A DNA stretch of 64,000 nt from Candidatus Avimonas merdigallinarum (GCA_904377855.1 CAJFGS010000021.1:28647-92646); one strand, 5' to 3'. Positions 34,336 through 45,100 are shown, numbered from the stretch's first letter. The notes: generated by a model from the letters alone, not told the origin. Numbers and translations are program-made.

Positions 34336-37044
34336 TTATTCGGTGCGCAGCGCGGTCACCGGATCCTTTTTCGCCGCCTTGCGGGAGGGGATCAGCCCGG
34401 CTATCAGGGTGAGCAGCATGCTCAGCAGCACCAGGATGACCGCCCCGGCCGCCGGCAGCGCCGCGTTGACCACATCCGTGCCCGCGAGCGCATGGATAAT
34501 CGCGTTAATCGGGATGAGCAGCAGGCAGGTAATCCCCACGCCGATCAGCCCCGCGCACAGCCCGACGATAAACGTCTCCGCGTTGAACACCTGGGAGATA
34601 TTCCGCTTGGAAGCGCCGATCGCCCGCAGGATGCCGATTTCCTTGGTGCGCTCCAGCACCGAGATATAGGTGATAATCCCGATCATAATGGAGGAGACCA
34701 CCAGCGAAACCGCGACAAAGGCGATCAGCACATAGGTGATGATGTTCACAATGGTGGTGACCGAGGACATCAGCAGCCCCACATAGTCGGTGTAAACGAT
34801 TTGATCCTCCGGCTTCACCCCGTTGTTGTACTCCTCGATGCAGGCGGAGACCGCGTCCTTGTTTTCGAAGCTGTCCACGTAAATGCTGATGGAGGAGGGC
34901 GCATCCAGGCTGACAAAGCCGAACGCGCTCATATTGTCGTCGTAGGTGCCGGGGGAAATATAGGCGTCGTAAATCATCAGCAGGACGTCGTCGTCCGGCG
35001 CCTGCATATACTGATCCAGGGCGGCGGCCAGCTGCGCCTCGCCCATTGACAGCATCATTTCCGCCCTCTGCGGGTCGTCGCTGTACATCACCTTGAGCAT
35101 GTCGGAGCACAGCGCCGCTTTATCGGACAGGCCCATGTTCGCCACGTAGGTTTTGGTGTCCGCAATCTTCGCCGCGTCGTCCGCCGGGGCGAAGGCCAGC
35201 CCGCTGAGCACATTGACGTCCGGCTGCTCCAGCTGCGCCTTCACCACCGCGCTGTCGGCGGTATGCTGGATGAGGTAATCGGTCAGCGCCCGGGTATAGC
35301 CGACCGTCCGGGTGAGGGGGGTGGCGTCGGCGTCCTCCGCCGGCCGGACCACGCCGACGATTTTCAGGGTCAGGCCGTCCTCTACCAGCGACTCCAGCGC
35401 GTCCTTTTTCCCGGCGGCGGAATCAAAGGTGCCCGCATCGTTGGCTGTATAGTAATCGCAGGCGGCGACCAGGGAAAAGGTGTGGGCGCAGATTTCCTCA
35501 TAGCTCCAACTGAACGGCTCGAGTTCCACCTCTTCCCCGTTCTCAATCTTTTCCAGGATGTCGCGGTACTCCGCCGCGGGGAGGAGCCCGAGCTCATACA
35601 GGGCGGCGGCGGGGATTTCGTTGTTGCCGTCCAGGACCAGGACGACCTCGTCGTAATTTTCCGGCCAGTTCCCGTACAGCACGTCGTAGTTATCGGCCGC
35701 CGCCGCGCTGACCAGCGCCCCGTCCCTGCCGGGGAGGATTTCGCCGAAATTGTCATGGGAGGGCATCATATCGGCCATGGCCGACATCCCCGCCGCCGGC
35801 TGGCCGTTCCCGGACTGGAAGGTGCTGCCGTCGGTGTTGACCAGTTCCCCGTCCGGATCGTACGCGTACGCGTCAAACTGCACGTCGTAGGAATAAATCA
35901 CGCCGTTTTCCCCCAGATACTGCCGGATCTCGCTGTCCGGGTCGTCCAGGTATTTCTTGAAAGCGGTGAGATTGTTCTCGGTGATGCTGGAGGTGAGGCT
36001 GCTGGCCATCTCCAGTTCCATCCCGTTGGAATACACCCCGTCCAGGGCATGGTCCCGGTCCTTGCTCCCGGTTTCCATCCCTACCTCCATGAGGCTGCTG
36101 AGGTCAAACGACTGGGCGTCGATCGAAATCGGGTAGGCGGTCATGGTGTCCTTCTGGATGTCGACGATGTAATTGTTCACCCCGGTGGAGATCGAAAGGA
36201 TGAGCGCGATGCCGATAATCCCGATGGAGCCGGCAAAGGAGGTGAGCAGCGTGCGGGCCTTTTTGGTCCGCAGGTTGTTGAAGCTGAGGGACAGCGCGGT
36301 CAGGAAGGACATGGAGGCCTTCCCCATATTCCGGTGCTCCGGAGGGGCCAGCTTCGCCTCGTCCACCGGGAACGGGTCGGAATCGTCCAGGATCTTCCCG
36401 TCCTTCAGCCGGACGATCCGGGTGGCGTATGCCTGCGCGAGCTCCGGGTTATGGGTCACCATCACCACCAGGCGGTCCTTCGCTACCTCCTTGAGCAGCT
36501 CCATCACCTGGATGCTGGTTTCCGAATCCAGCGCGCCGGTCGGTTCGTCCGCCAGCAGGATATCCGGGTTGTTGACCAGCGCCCGGGCGATGGCCACCCG
36601 CTGCATCTGCCCGCCGGACATCTGGTTCGGCTTTTTATGGGCCTGCTCCTCCAGCCCCACCTGGCGCAGCGCCTCCAGCGCCCGCTTTTTCCGCTCCCGC
36701 TTGGAGATGCCCGAGATGGTCAGCGCCAGCTCCACATTCGCCAGCACCGACTGGTGCGGGATCAGGTTGTAGCTCTGGAAGACGAAGCCGATGGTGTGGT
36801 TCCGGTAGGAATCCCAGTCGCGGTCCTTATACCTTTTGGTGGAGACGCCGTTTATCACCAGGTCGCCGCTGTCGTAGTGATCCAGCCCGCCGATAATGTT
36901 CAAAAGCGTCGTCTTCCCGGATCCGCTCGGCCCCAGGACGGCGACGAATTCGTTGTCCCGCAGGTTCAGGCTGACGTTGTCCAGCGCCTTCTGGACCAAA
37001 TCCCCCGTGCGGTACTGTTTGCATATCTCCTTGATTTGCAGCAT
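34336..37044 (-). CDS. MacB-type ABC transporter, ATPase and permease fused
   Basis: 902 residues from ATG 37044 (AAAGGAG upstream). The N-terminal ATPase (about 1-235) has GPSGSGKTT, the signature MSGGQMQRVAIARAL and Walker B ILLADEPTGALDSE, a LolD/MacB-like cassette. A first membrane helix near 290 leads to a large extracytoplasmic MacB_PCD domain (about 320-720). Three C-terminal helices follow with the FtsX signature around ERTKEIGILRAIGASKRNI. Such pumps couple ATP to export or envelope signalling without moving substrate through the membrane core; peptide efflux is the usual guess. Fusion in this order (ATPase first, one FtsX unit) matches MacB. It is monocistronic. Confidence 0.92.
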   Translation of the reverse strand: MLQIKEICKQYRTGDLVQKALDNVSLNLRDNEFVAVLGPSGSGKTTLLNIIGGLDHYDSGDLVINGVSTKRYKDRDWDSYRNHTIGFVFQSYNLIPHQSVLANVELALTISGISKRERKKRALEALRQVGLEEQAHKKPNQMSGGQMQRVAIARALVNNPDILLADEPTGALDSETSIQVMELLKEVAKDRLVVMVTHNPELAQAYATRIVRLKDGKILDDSDPFPVDEAKLAPPEHRNMGKASMSFLTALSLSFNNLRTKKARTLLTSFAGSIGIIGIALILSISTGVNNYIVDIQKDTMTAYPISIDAQSFDLSSLMEVGMETGSKDRDHALDGVYSNGMELEMASSLTSSITENNLTAFKKYLDDPDSEIRQYLGENGVIYSYDVQFDAYAYDPDGELVNTDGSTFQSGNGQPAAGMSAMADMMPSHDNFGEILPGRDGALVSAAAADNYDVLYGNWPENYDEVVLVLDGNNEIPAAALYELGLLPAAEYRDILEKIENGEEVELEPFSWSYEEICAHTFSLVAACDYYTANDAGTFDSAAGKKDALESLVEDGLTLKIVGVVRPAEDADATPLTRTVGYTRALTDYLIQHTADSAVVKAQLEQPDVNVLSGLAFAPADDAAKIADTKTYVANMGLSDKAALCSDMLKVMYSDDPQRAEMMLSMGEAQLAAALDQYMQAPDDDVLLMIYDAYISPGTYDDNMSAFGFVSLDAPSSISIYVDSFENKDAVSACIEEYNNGVKPEDQIVYTDYVGLLMSSVTTIVNIITYVLIAFVAVSLVVSSIMIGIITYISVLERTKEIGILRAIGASKRNISQVFNAETFIVGLCAGLIGVGITCLLLIPINAIIHALAGTDVVNAALPAAGAVILVLLSMLLTLIAGLIPSRKAAKKDPVTALRTE

Positions 37045-37445
37045 GCGTTGCACTCCTTTCCGCCAAAGGCGGACAGCCCGCTTTCCCTTCCGCGGCCGCC
37101 CGGACGGCCTGCCACCCCGTTCCCCGGGGGTTCGGGCGCCGCCCGGCGGGTGCGGGCGGAACCCGGACAGATCGGTTCCGGCCGGGAGGCGGATCCCCGC
37201 CCTCCGGCCGGAACGGCGTGAAAAGCCAGTGCCGTTATAAGGGGTATTATACCGTATTTGGGCGGGATTGTCATCCGCCGAATCGGCAGAAAAAGCCCCA
37301 GCGCCCGGGAGAACACTGGGCAAAAGGCCGGGAAATTGTAAGGCAACCCCATCAGAGGGCAGGGTGGCGGGCGGGCCCCCGCTTTTTGCCCCGCCCGAAG
37401 GCCGGCCGCCGCGCCGAAAAACGGAGGGCGCGCCGCGCCCTCCGT
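37045..37445. other. Intergenic region with the ABC transporter promoter
   Basis: No coding frame. The only clear signal is the minus-strand promoter at 37274-37246. Confidence 0.4.
37246..37274 (-). promoter_or_regulatory. Promoter of the ABC transporter gene
   Basis: On the minus strand, ATGACA (37274-37269), 17-base spacer, TATAAT (37251-37246). The leader would be about 200 bases. Confidence 0.6.
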
Positions 37446-37817
37446 TTATTCCCCGGTATCGTCCCCTCCGGCGTCCACCCCCGCCCAATCCAGCAGGAGC
37501 GGCGCCGCCTCCCGTTCGCTCTGGAACAGCCAGACTTCCGCCCTCCAGGCGGGCGGGGTCAGCGCCCACAGGCGGCCCGCCCAGTCCTGCACCTCGTCCG
37601 ATACGGCAACCGCCCGCTCCCGGCCGAACAGGTTGAGCATCAGCCGCCCTTCCTGCGTGGAAATGTCCAGCCGCAGGCTGCCGTTCCCAAACCCCATCTG
37701 CCGGGTATTATAATCGGCCACCAGGAACCCCAGCCCCAGCAGCAACAGGCAGAACGTGAGGGTAAAGGCGGCGCAGAAAGCCCGCAGCCGCCGGTATTTT
37801 TCCTTTTTCTTTGGCAT
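37446..37817 (-). CDS. Small membrane-anchored protein in the spoIIP operon, unknown function
   Basis: 123 residues with a basic N-terminus (KKKEKYRRLR) and one membrane helix (about 12-35). The outer part is mostly beta-like (NTRQMGFGNGSLRLDIS), ending in an acidic tail. It starts 30 bases after the spoIIP stop. I do not recognise the family. Position suggests expression in the mother cell during engulfment, but this is inference from context. The ribosome binding site is weak. Confidence 0.6.
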   Translation of the reverse strand: MPKKKEKYRRLRAFCAAFTLTFCLLLLGLGFLVADYNTRQMGFGNGSLRLDISTQEGRLMLNLFGRERAVAVSDEVQDWAGRLWALTPPAWRAEVWLFQSEREAAPLLLDWAGVDAGGDDTGE

Positions 37818-37847
37818 ATCCTTCGGATGGCCGCCTTTTCCGCCATC

Positions 37848-39017
37848 CTAGTCTCCTTTCAGAGAATTCAAGACCTGGGCCAGCGTCTTCCCCAGGATCT
37901 GCCCGCTGTAACTGGCTTCCTCCACGGTATTCCCTTCCGCCCCCATCTCAATCAGCAGGGAACCGTTGGTCAGATGCTGGTTATACCGGCTGTTGACCAG
38001 GTACAGCGGCCGGACAATCCCCTCGTACTGGGTGTGCAGGGCGCTCTGCAGTCGCAGGGCGAGGCGCACGTTCTCCTCCCAGTGGGGGTTCGGCTGGGCG
38101 GAGGTGTTGGAGGCGTTGGCAATGATCATCATCTGCGCGGCCTTCCGCCCGTTGATTACCACCGTGGGCTTGAGCTTGTTCGTCGCGGACTGGTTGATCG
38201 CATCCCGATGGATATCCAGCACCACCTTGATGCTGGGATACTGCTCCAGGTTTTTCTGGACCGTCTCGGCCGAACGGTCGTACGCCCCGGTATACTTGGG
38301 GCTGTCGTGGACGGTGGTGTCGTGGACAACGCCGATCCCCGCCGCCCGGAGCTGGGCCGCAATCGCTTCCCCCACAGCGACCACATTCTGGGTGTTGTCC
38401 TTGGTGCGGGAAGGGTCGCTGGCATTATAATACCCCGCGTCGTAGGCCATATACGCTTCGGTGGTATGGGTATGCATAATCAGCACCTGGGGCTCCGAAG
38501 TGTCGGTAATCCCCAAGTCCGGGGCGGTTTTCAGCTGCTCTGCGATGTTCAGCGTCGCAGAGCTGGCGTTTTTTATCGCCACCCCCTGGACAAAGGTATT
38601 GCCGATTGTCAGCTGGGTTTCGGTGATCTTCCCCCCGTCCCCGGCCTCGGGCGGGATAACCTTGGGGGTATCTGCCGGTTCGTCCGGCCCTTCCTGGTTC
38701 CCGCTGCCCGGCTCATAGGGGGCGGTGGGATCGGTCTGCGGCTGCTTGATGGTTTCCGAGCCGCCGTTCCCTCCCCCGTTGGCGGCGGGAGGCCGTTCCA
38801 GCCGGCCGCTCAGGGCCTGGGCGCCCCCCTCCGGCTGCATCAGCCCCACCGAGAGCAGCGCCAGCCGCTGCCCAAACCCCAGCAGCTGATCGCCCGAAAG
38901 CCCGCCCACGGCCAGCGCCGCGCAGACCGCGACCGTCCCGATTGCCAGCAGGGGGCGCGCCGCATTCCCGCGGCGTTCCCCTTCTTTTTTTCGCTTTGGA
39001 TTCCTCCGCATAGCCAT
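37848..39017 (-). CDS. spoIIP: Stage II sporulation protein P (SpoIIP)
   Basis: 389 residues from ATG 39017 (a GTG at 39020 is equally possible). An N-terminal membrane anchor (about 15-40) and a Pro/Gly linker precede the SpoIIP domain: VLIMHTHTTEAYMA (metal-binding His and Glu), VGEAIAAQLRAAGI, VLDIHRDAI and LLIEMGAEGNTVEEA. SpoIIP is the amidase/endopeptidase that, with SpoIID and SpoIIM, degrades septal peptidoglycan during engulfment. It lies downstream of gpr, as in Bacillus subtilis gpr-spoIIP. Confidence 0.96.
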   Translation of the reverse strand: MAMRRNPKRKKEGERRGNAARPLLAIGTVAVCAALAVGGLSGDQLLGFGQRLALLSVGLMQPEGGAQALSGRLERPPAANGGGNGGSETIKQPQTDPTAPYEPGSGNQEGPDEPADTPKVIPPEAGDGGKITETQLTIGNTFVQGVAIKNASSATLNIAEQLKTAPDLGITDTSEPQVLIMHTHTTEAYMAYDAGYYNASDPSRTKDNTQNVVAVGEAIAAQLRAAGIGVVHDTTVHDSPKYTGAYDRSAETVQKNLEQYPSIKVVLDIHRDAINQSATNKLKPTVVINGRKAAQMMIIANASNTSAQPNPHWEENVRLALRLQSALHTQYEGIVRPLYLVNSRYNQHLTNGSLLIEMGAEGNTVEEASYSGQILGKTLAQVLNSLKGD

Positions 39018-39234
39018 CACCGTTATCAGCCTATGCGGGGGCCGGGGGGATTATGCCGTCCGATTGCCGGCCCGGCTGAGCAATATCCCCCGATGCGGGA
39101 AGGGGCGCTTATTCGGTTTTTGAGACGGGGGCGTGTGCCCGGGCAGGCCGCCCGCCCCCGGGGGCGGGAAGGCCCCGCATCGGGGCGGCGGGCTAAACGG
39201 CGGGGCGGGACGGCTAAGCGGCGGGAGGCCTTCC
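39018..39234. other. gpr-spoIIP spacer
   Basis: About 215 bases of GC-rich sequence; no gene and no clear promoter. Confidence 0.35.
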
Positions 39235-40116
39235 TCAGCCGGCGGCGGCGGAGAGCGAGAGGGGGGAATAGGCCGGCTGGAGCGCTGCATTGATGGCCAT
39301 GGCCGCCAGCCGGGACGCCCGCTCAATCAGCAGGTCGATTTCCCGGGGCGTGACCATCATCGCCTCCCCGCGGGGGGTCACCGAAGCGGCGGCCTCTTCC
39401 CGGCCGGTTAACTCCAGGGCGATGGTCCGGGCGTCCACCACGGTAGGGACCCCCAGGCCGATCACCGGCACGCCGAGGGCGGCGGCGCTCAGCTCCTTCC
39501 GGTTGTTCCCCACCCCGGAGCCGGGCGCAATCCCGGTATCGCAGAACTGGATGGTGCAGCCCAGCCGGGCCGCGCTGCGGGCTGCGAGCGCGTCCACCGC
39601 CACCACGGCCGCCGGGTGGATTACCCCGCAGATCCCCCGCACCATGTCCCCGCTTTCCACCCCCGTCTGGCCGAGCACCCCGGGGGCAAAAACCGCGGTG
39701 GGGCGCAGATCGTCCAGGCCGGCGCTGCGGGCGAATTCCCCCTCGATATGCCGGGTTGCCAGCACCCGGCGAGCGGTCCGCGGGCCGAGGGCGTCCGGCG
39801 TGACCCCTTCGTTCCCCAGGCCGACCACCAGGATCGTCCCCTCGTCCGGCAGCAGCGAGCGCAGCTCCCTGCCCAGGCGCTGCGCTTTTTTCTCCATTTC
39901 CTCCTCGTCGTCGGTGAGAGGCGGCAGCTCCGCCGTGATATACTGCCCTTTGGGGCGGCCCAGCGCCCGCTCCCCTTCCTCGCTTTCAATCGCGATCCGG
40001 GTCAGCCTCATCCCTTCCGTTTCCTCGCTTTCCTGCCGTACGCCGGGCAGGGCGGCTGCCCGGCCGTCCTGCGCCAGGGCCGCGGCCTCCAGCGCCAGAT
40101 CGGTGCGTATCTGCAT
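39235..40116 (-). CDS. gpr: Germination protease GPR
   Basis: 293 residues from ATG 40116 (AAAGGAG upstream). The N-terminus MQIRTDLALEA is the propeptide region whose RTDLA sequence imitates the SASP cleavage site. The core has ILVVGLGNEGVTPDALGP, APGVLGQTGVES and VDALAARS followed by TIQFCDTGIAPGSGVGNNR, all typical of peptidase family A25. It degrades small acid-soluble spore proteins when spores germinate; one such substrate is encoded at 10240-10431. It is divergent from rpsT. Confidence 0.96.
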   Translation of the reverse strand: MQIRTDLALEAAALAQDGRAAALPGVRQESEETEGMRLTRIAIESEEGERALGRPKGQYITAELPPLTDDEEEMEKKAQRLGRELRSLLPDEGTILVVGLGNEGVTPDALGPRTARRVLATRHIEGEFARSAGLDDLRPTAVFAPGVLGQTGVESGDMVRGICGVIHPAAVVAVDALAARSAARLGCTIQFCDTGIAPGSGVGNNRKELSAAALGVPVIGLGVPTVVDARTIALELTGREEAAASVTPRGEAMMVTPREIDLLIERASRLAAMAINAALQPAYSPLSLSAAAG

Positions 40117-40507
40117 GGCAATGCTCCTTTCCCTTTCGGATCTGCCGGGGAGCCGTTCCGGCCGGCCGCCTCCCCGCCCCGGCGGGGCCCGTTTCCAAGC
40201 CGGCGCAGGGCCGGGAAACGGCTTCCCTTTTCGGCGCGCCGGCGCCCCGCAGGGACGGCGGGGAGGAAATCCCCGCGCGGCGGCTCCCCCACCATCCAAA
40301 GGATTCCCCGATTTGCCCCCCTCTACACCCGCGGCCTGCATTTTTTCCTTCCCCACGCCGCAGGACGCGCTTCCCAGCGCCTGAAAAAAGCAGAAAAAAC
40401 GGCGGATCCGCCGGATCCCTGCAAAAAACAGTTGCATTTTTCGGGGATCCATGGTAACATAACTTTTGCGTGATTTATAAATACGATTCCGCAAGGGAGG
40501 TGTGACC
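40117..40507. other. Divergent region between gpr and rpsT
   Basis: Holds the rpsT promoter at 40432-40460. No forespore promoter for gpr could be assigned with confidence and no gene is seen. Confidence 0.4.
40432..40460 (+). promoter_or_regulatory. Promoter of rpsT
   Basis: TTGCAT (40432-40437), 17-base spacer, TAACAT (40455-40460), 48 bases before the ATG. Confidence 0.55.
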
Positions 40508-40762
40508 ATGCCCAATATCAAATCCGCAAAGAAGCGCGTGAAGGTGATCGCCGTCAAGTCCGCGCAGAACCAGGCGAGCCGTTCGGCCCTCCGCACCCAG
40601 ATTAAGAAGGCCAACATCGCGATCGAAACCGGCGCCGCCGACAAGAACGAGGTCGTCCGCTCGGCGATCCGCTCGATCGACAAAGCCGCCGCCAAGGGTC
40701 TCCTGCCCAAGAATACCGCTGCACGGAGAAAGTCCGCCCTTGCCAGGAAAGCCAACGCTTAA
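40508..40762 (+). CDS. rpsT: 30S ribosomal protein S20
   Basis: 84 residues from ATG 40508, with AAGGGAGGTG upstream; a GTG two codons earlier is less likely. The sequence MPNIKSAKKRVKV, SRSALRTQIKKA and the ending AARRKSALARKANA are characteristic of S20, which binds 16S rRNA in the small subunit body. Adjacency to gpr and spoIIP is conserved in Firmicutes. A terminator follows. Confidence 0.97.
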   Translation: MPNIKSAKKRVKVIAVKSAQNQASRSALRTQIKKANIAIETGAADKNEVVRSAIRSIDKAAAKGLLPKNTAARRKSALARKANA

Positions 40763-40785
40763 TCGACGATTGTGCGCTTGTCTGT

Positions 40786-40816
40786 AAAGCCTCTGCCAGT
40801 CCGGCGGGGGCTTTTT
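40786..40816 (+). terminator. Terminator of rpsT
   Basis: AAAGCCTCTGCC (40786-40797) pairs with GGCGGGGGCTTT (40803-40814), followed by further T. Confidence 0.8.
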
Positions 40817-41080
40817 GGCGTTTATCCGCCCTTTCCATTTCCCGGGCGGGCGCAAAAGGGGGGATTGTCCCACGGGGCGGCCCCTCTTTTTTCGGATTCT
40901 GCCTCAGTTATGCGGCGGAGGGACCCGTGCAAAACGGTTCTCGCTGCGCACGGGTTCCCCCCCTGCTCTTTTAAGGGGGAAAATTCATCCTCTGCGGTGG
41001 ACGGCCCCGCCGCCTTTTGAAAAAGGCGGGCGAAAAGCTTTTGATGTATCATTTTTTACGAATTGCCTTTTTTACACGCG
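40817..41080. other. Convergent intergenic spacer
   Basis: No gene or clear signal between the rpsT terminator and the next hairpin. Confidence 0.4.
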
Positions 41081-41127
41081 AAAGCGCCTGTGCAAGCCAA
41101 ATGTTTGCACAGGCGCTTTTTATTTTT
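41081..41127. terminator. Terminator between convergent genes
   Basis: AAAGCGCCTGTGCAA (41081-41095) pairs perfectly with TTGCACAGGCGCTTT (41105-41119). A T-rich tract follows on the plus strand. On the minus strand it is 18 bases beyond the glycosyltransferase stop. Confidence 0.75.
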
Positions 41128-41144
41128 GCCGTTGGCTTCTCCCC

Positions 41145-42101
41145 TCACCGGCGGGAAAGCGTTCTCAGATCGTCGTCCAGCACCGCGTTCCCCCGCATGG
41201 AACGGATGAGGTAGCGCGGGCGGCCCTTGACCTCGTCGTAGATTTTGGCGATATACAGCCCGATGACGCTCAGGCTGATCATGATGGCGCTGCCGATGAA
41301 AAGCTGCAGCAGGATAACCGTGGAAAAGCCGGTCTCGGCTTTATGGGCGAAGTACATATACAGCGTCTGCACCGTCATCACCACCGCGCCGATCCCCATG
41401 AGCACCCCCAGCCAGAACACCAGGAAAAGGGGCGCCGCGGTATAGGCGGTGATGGAGTTGACCGCCAGCTTGACCAGGGATTTGAACGTCCATTTGGTCT
41501 CGCCGCCGGCGCGGGGGGCCACCTGGAAGGGCATGGCGTACCGCTTATACCCCACCCAGGCGGAAAGGCCGCGGAAAAAGGTGTTTTTCTCCGGCAGGGT
41601 TTTCCACGCCTCCACCACGCTGCGGTCCAGCAGCTTGAAGTCGGAGGCCACGCCGATATCGATCCCCGTGGTCTTCCGGAAGGTGCGGTAATAGGTGAGG
41701 GCCGCGATTTTGGCACCGAGGGATTCCTTCCCCCGGTCGGATTTGACCCCTTCCACCACGTCGTAGCCTTCCTCCTGCCACAGGCGCACCATTTCCGGGA
41801 TCCGTTCGGGCGGGTGCTGCAGATCGGAATCCATGACCAGCACCGCATCCCCCGCCGCATTTTCCAGCCCGGCGCACAGCGCGGCTTCCTTCCCGAAATT
41901 CCGGGACAGGCGGATTACCGACACGTTCCCCCGGTCGTCCGCCAGCCGGTTCATCTCCTGCCAGCTGGAATCCCGCGAGCCGTCGTCCACCAGCAGGAAC
42001 TGGTGCTCGATCGCGGCCTGGTTCAGCAGCTCGTCCACCGTGACGACATTCTGGTAAATATATTCGCCTTCGTTATAAACCGGCATCAGGATGGTTATCA
42101 C
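41145..42101 (-). CDS. CsbB/GtrB-like membrane glycosyltransferase
   Basis: 318 residues from GTG 42101, chosen because GAGGG lies eight bases upstream; an ATG at 42131 would add ten residues. GT2 fold: ITILMPVYNEG, LLVDDGSRDSSW, VIRLSRNFGKEAAL and MDSDLQHPPE (the DxD site), then two C-terminal membrane helices (about 235-300). Relatives such as GtrB and CsbB load glucose or GlcNAc onto undecaprenyl phosphate. The start lies inside the end of the YfhO-like gene (29-base overlap). CsbB and YfhO cooperate in lipoteichoic acid glycosylation in Bacillus subtilis, so the same is inferred here. Confidence 0.88.
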   Translation of the reverse strand: MITILMPVYNEGEYIYQNVVTVDELLNQAAIEHQFLLVDDGSRDSSWQEMNRLADDRGNVSVIRLSRNFGKEAALCAGLENAAGDAVLVMDSDLQHPPERIPEMVRLWQEEGYDVVEGVKSDRGKESLGAKIAALTYYRTFRKTTGIDIGVASDFKLLDRSVVEAWKTLPEKNTFFRGLSAWVGYKRYAMPFQVAPRAGGETKWTFKSLVKLAVNSITAYTAAPLFLVFWLGVLMGIGAVVMTVQTLYMYFAHKAETGFSTVILLQLFIGSAIMISLSVIGLYIAKIYDEVKGRPRYLIRSMRGNAVLDDDLRTLSRR

Positions 42102-45100
42102 TGTTCGGTCCCTCTTTTCCGGCACGGGCATCGTCCTGCCCGTCCTTGTCCGCCGCCGTTTCCGGCAGGTCGGCCTCTTCCGCAGGCGGCGTCCACGCCC
42201 CGGCGGAGGGGAATGCCGCCCCGTCCCCCAGGGGTACGCCCTCCTGCCCGGCAGGATAGGCCGGGGTCTCAAAAAGCCGGTTGAACGCGCGGAATTCGTC
42301 GTCCGACGGGTCGGACCTGCGCACCCGCTTCTGGATAAACCAGAGCAGCAGGATGAGCAGGAGGAGGCTGACCACGCTGAGGATCAGGCCGGGGACCAGC
42401 CCCACGGTAAAGAAGGTCAGCTCCACCGTATGCTCCCCGGCAGCCAGATCGAACGCCAGCATCGCGTCCCCGGCGGCGAAGGTCTCCACCTCCTGCCCGT
42501 CCACCTTGACCGTCCAGCCCTCGTCATAGGGGATGGAGGTGAACAGGGATCCGTCCTTCGCGGCGCTGACCGTCCCGTACAGGCGGGTGTCGCTCGATTC
42601 CGTCACCACGAAGGGGCTTTCCGACAGGACCGCCATCTTCCGCTCAAACACTTCCGGCCGGAGGGTGGCGACGTAGATGTTTCCCGAACAGCCGCTTTCG
42701 GCCGATACGGTCACCGAAACCGTGTCCCCGGCGTTCAGCGTGCCCGCGTCGATGATATACGGCTCGTTGGGGCTGGCGCTCCAGTTGTTGCTCCCCGCAC
42801 TCACGCTGATGCTCTTGGCCGCGCCGCAGTCGACGTATATGAACACCTGCCCGGTTTCCGCCACGGTGGCGTCGAAAACGGCGCTCGACTGGCCGCCGGA
42901 CACGCTCATGGAAAAGCTGGTGCCCCCGCCGGTGCTGCCGTTGCCGGTGAGGTCGGTGCTCAGTTCCGCCAGCGCGAACAGCGGATCCGTATCCCCGGTC
43001 ATGCTGGCATACAGCGACTCCTGGGTTTCAATGGGGTCGTACTTGGTGGGCTCCCACCGCTTGATCGAGGACTCGACCAGGAAGCCGACCGGGAGCGCCG
43101 TGGTATTCTCGTAAATATAATAGGCGTACTCCCCCGCCCCGCTCGTTTCCAGCTCGGACAGCTGAGGGTGGCCGCTCAGATGGCTGTTCAGAATGATATA
43201 CTTCAGGCCGAGCAGGGAATCGGTGGTGGGGACAAAACTCTTGTACTGGTAGCTGTTCACCCCGTTGACGGCATACCCGAGATACCCCATGAACTTGGTC
43301 ACGCTCTGCGGGTTGCTGGAAGCGAACACCGTGCAGCCGTGGTAATCGTACAGGGCGGTATCCACCGTGGTGCGGCGGGGCAGGAATTCCAGCCGGTAGA
43401 ACGCGCTGTCCGCCGCCGCGTCCCCGATCTCCTCCGCACGGTCCACCGCCGTGTGGATGGCCTGGGTCACGTCGTTCGCCACATAATCCTGCCGGGGGGT
43501 AAAATACTCGTTGGCGTTGAGCGTCTTGAAGGAAGCGCCGCCGTTGAACACCATCTCCGCCGTCACCACCAGCAGGAGCAGGCACTGCGCCGGGCGCAGC
43601 AGGAACTTGCGGCGGGCGGTCAGCCCCAGGATTACCGCGTACAGCGCCACCAGCAGCAGGCTGATATAGATGGAGGAAAAGCCGTAATCATCGCTGCCGA
43701 ACCGTTCCTCCAGCATCAGGTAAGCCGCCAGGCCGAACACCGTCCAGCCAAGCTGCCGCGGGCGGAGGGCCCGGATATGCATCAGCGTTTCGAACGCAAT
43801 GAGCAGAAGGACGAACGAGTACAGGAACGAGAAGCGGTAGGGAAGGTCGTTCGGGGTGTGGAGCCCGTGCCAGACCAGGTTGAACTGGCTGAGGACCATG
43901 CTCAGCCCCATGGCCGCCGCCAGGCCCAGGTAGGTCATCCGCCGGCGCAGGGGGATCGCCTTCAGGGTGGCGAACAGGGGGAGCAGCACCACCGTCAGGA
44001 TGCCGCAGTAGATATTCGGCAGGTTCCCCGAACGGATAGTGGGGGTCGTCTCGTACAGGTGCCGGCCCAGGAGATCGAACATGTCGAAATTGTTCGTCAT
44101 GGCCTTCATTTCCTCGGCCGCCGCCGAAGTATGGGCCAGGGACAGATAGGTCGGCACCAGCAGGAACATCACCAGCCCGCCGCCCAGCAGCGAACCGATG
44201 GCAAACCGCCCGAAAGACCGCCCCCGTTCCGCGGCGGTACGGGGCCTGCGGACCCAGTAGACGATAAAATACAGCACCAGGAACACGCAGAGCATAAACC
44301 CGATGTAATAGTTGGCATACAGCGCATAGGCCAGGGAAAGGACGTACGGCAGGTACTTGCCGGTGCGCATCAGCTTTTCAAAGCTCATGACCACAATCGG
44401 CAGGATCATCACGCAGTCCAGCCACATGATGTCCCAGGAATACGCAATCAGGTACATCATCATGGAGTACATGACGGAGACCATGACCACCGTGAGATCC
44501 CGGCGGCGGTAGATATACTGCACGCAAACCGCAAAGCAGAACGCGGTCAGCGCGTTTTTGAGCAGGGTGATGACCAGGATCCCTTCGTTGAGCATGCTCT
44601 CCGGGAACAGGGTGAGCAGCAGGTTGAAGGGGCTGGCAAGGTAATAGGCGAACAGCGGCAGGAAACTGGCGCCCAGCCCCACGTCAAACGAATACAGCGG
44701 GTTCCCGCCGTGGAGGATCATGTCCCGCAGCTGGGCAAGCAGCGGGGCGTACTGATGGTGCATGTCCACCACCATCACGCTCCGGTCGCCGAACGGCCAG
44801 ACGCCCAGGTAGATATACGAAAGCCCCATGCAGGCCAGGCCGAGCAGCCCCGCCATCGCGGGATAAAACCAGCGCCCCCTGCGGGGGGCCGGCCCGTCTT
44901 CCATCTGGACCGAAACCAGCAGGGTAATCAGCCCCGCCAGAAGCCCGCCGAAGCCCAGGGAATAGAAAGTTTTCTGGTCCTGCATGGTCAGCTTCTCGTC
45001 CCCATAAAACCCGAGGAAGAACAGGACGGTCAATGCCAGGAAGATGAACACCAGGACAATGCAGCGCAACAGATTGACACGTGTCTGAGACTTTTGATTC

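Noticed and set aside
34336..37569. Longer ABC transporter start with an N-terminal extension
   Set aside because: The 175 extra codons are Gly/Arg/Pro-rich and span the predicted promoter. The ATG at 37044 has a proper ribosome binding site.
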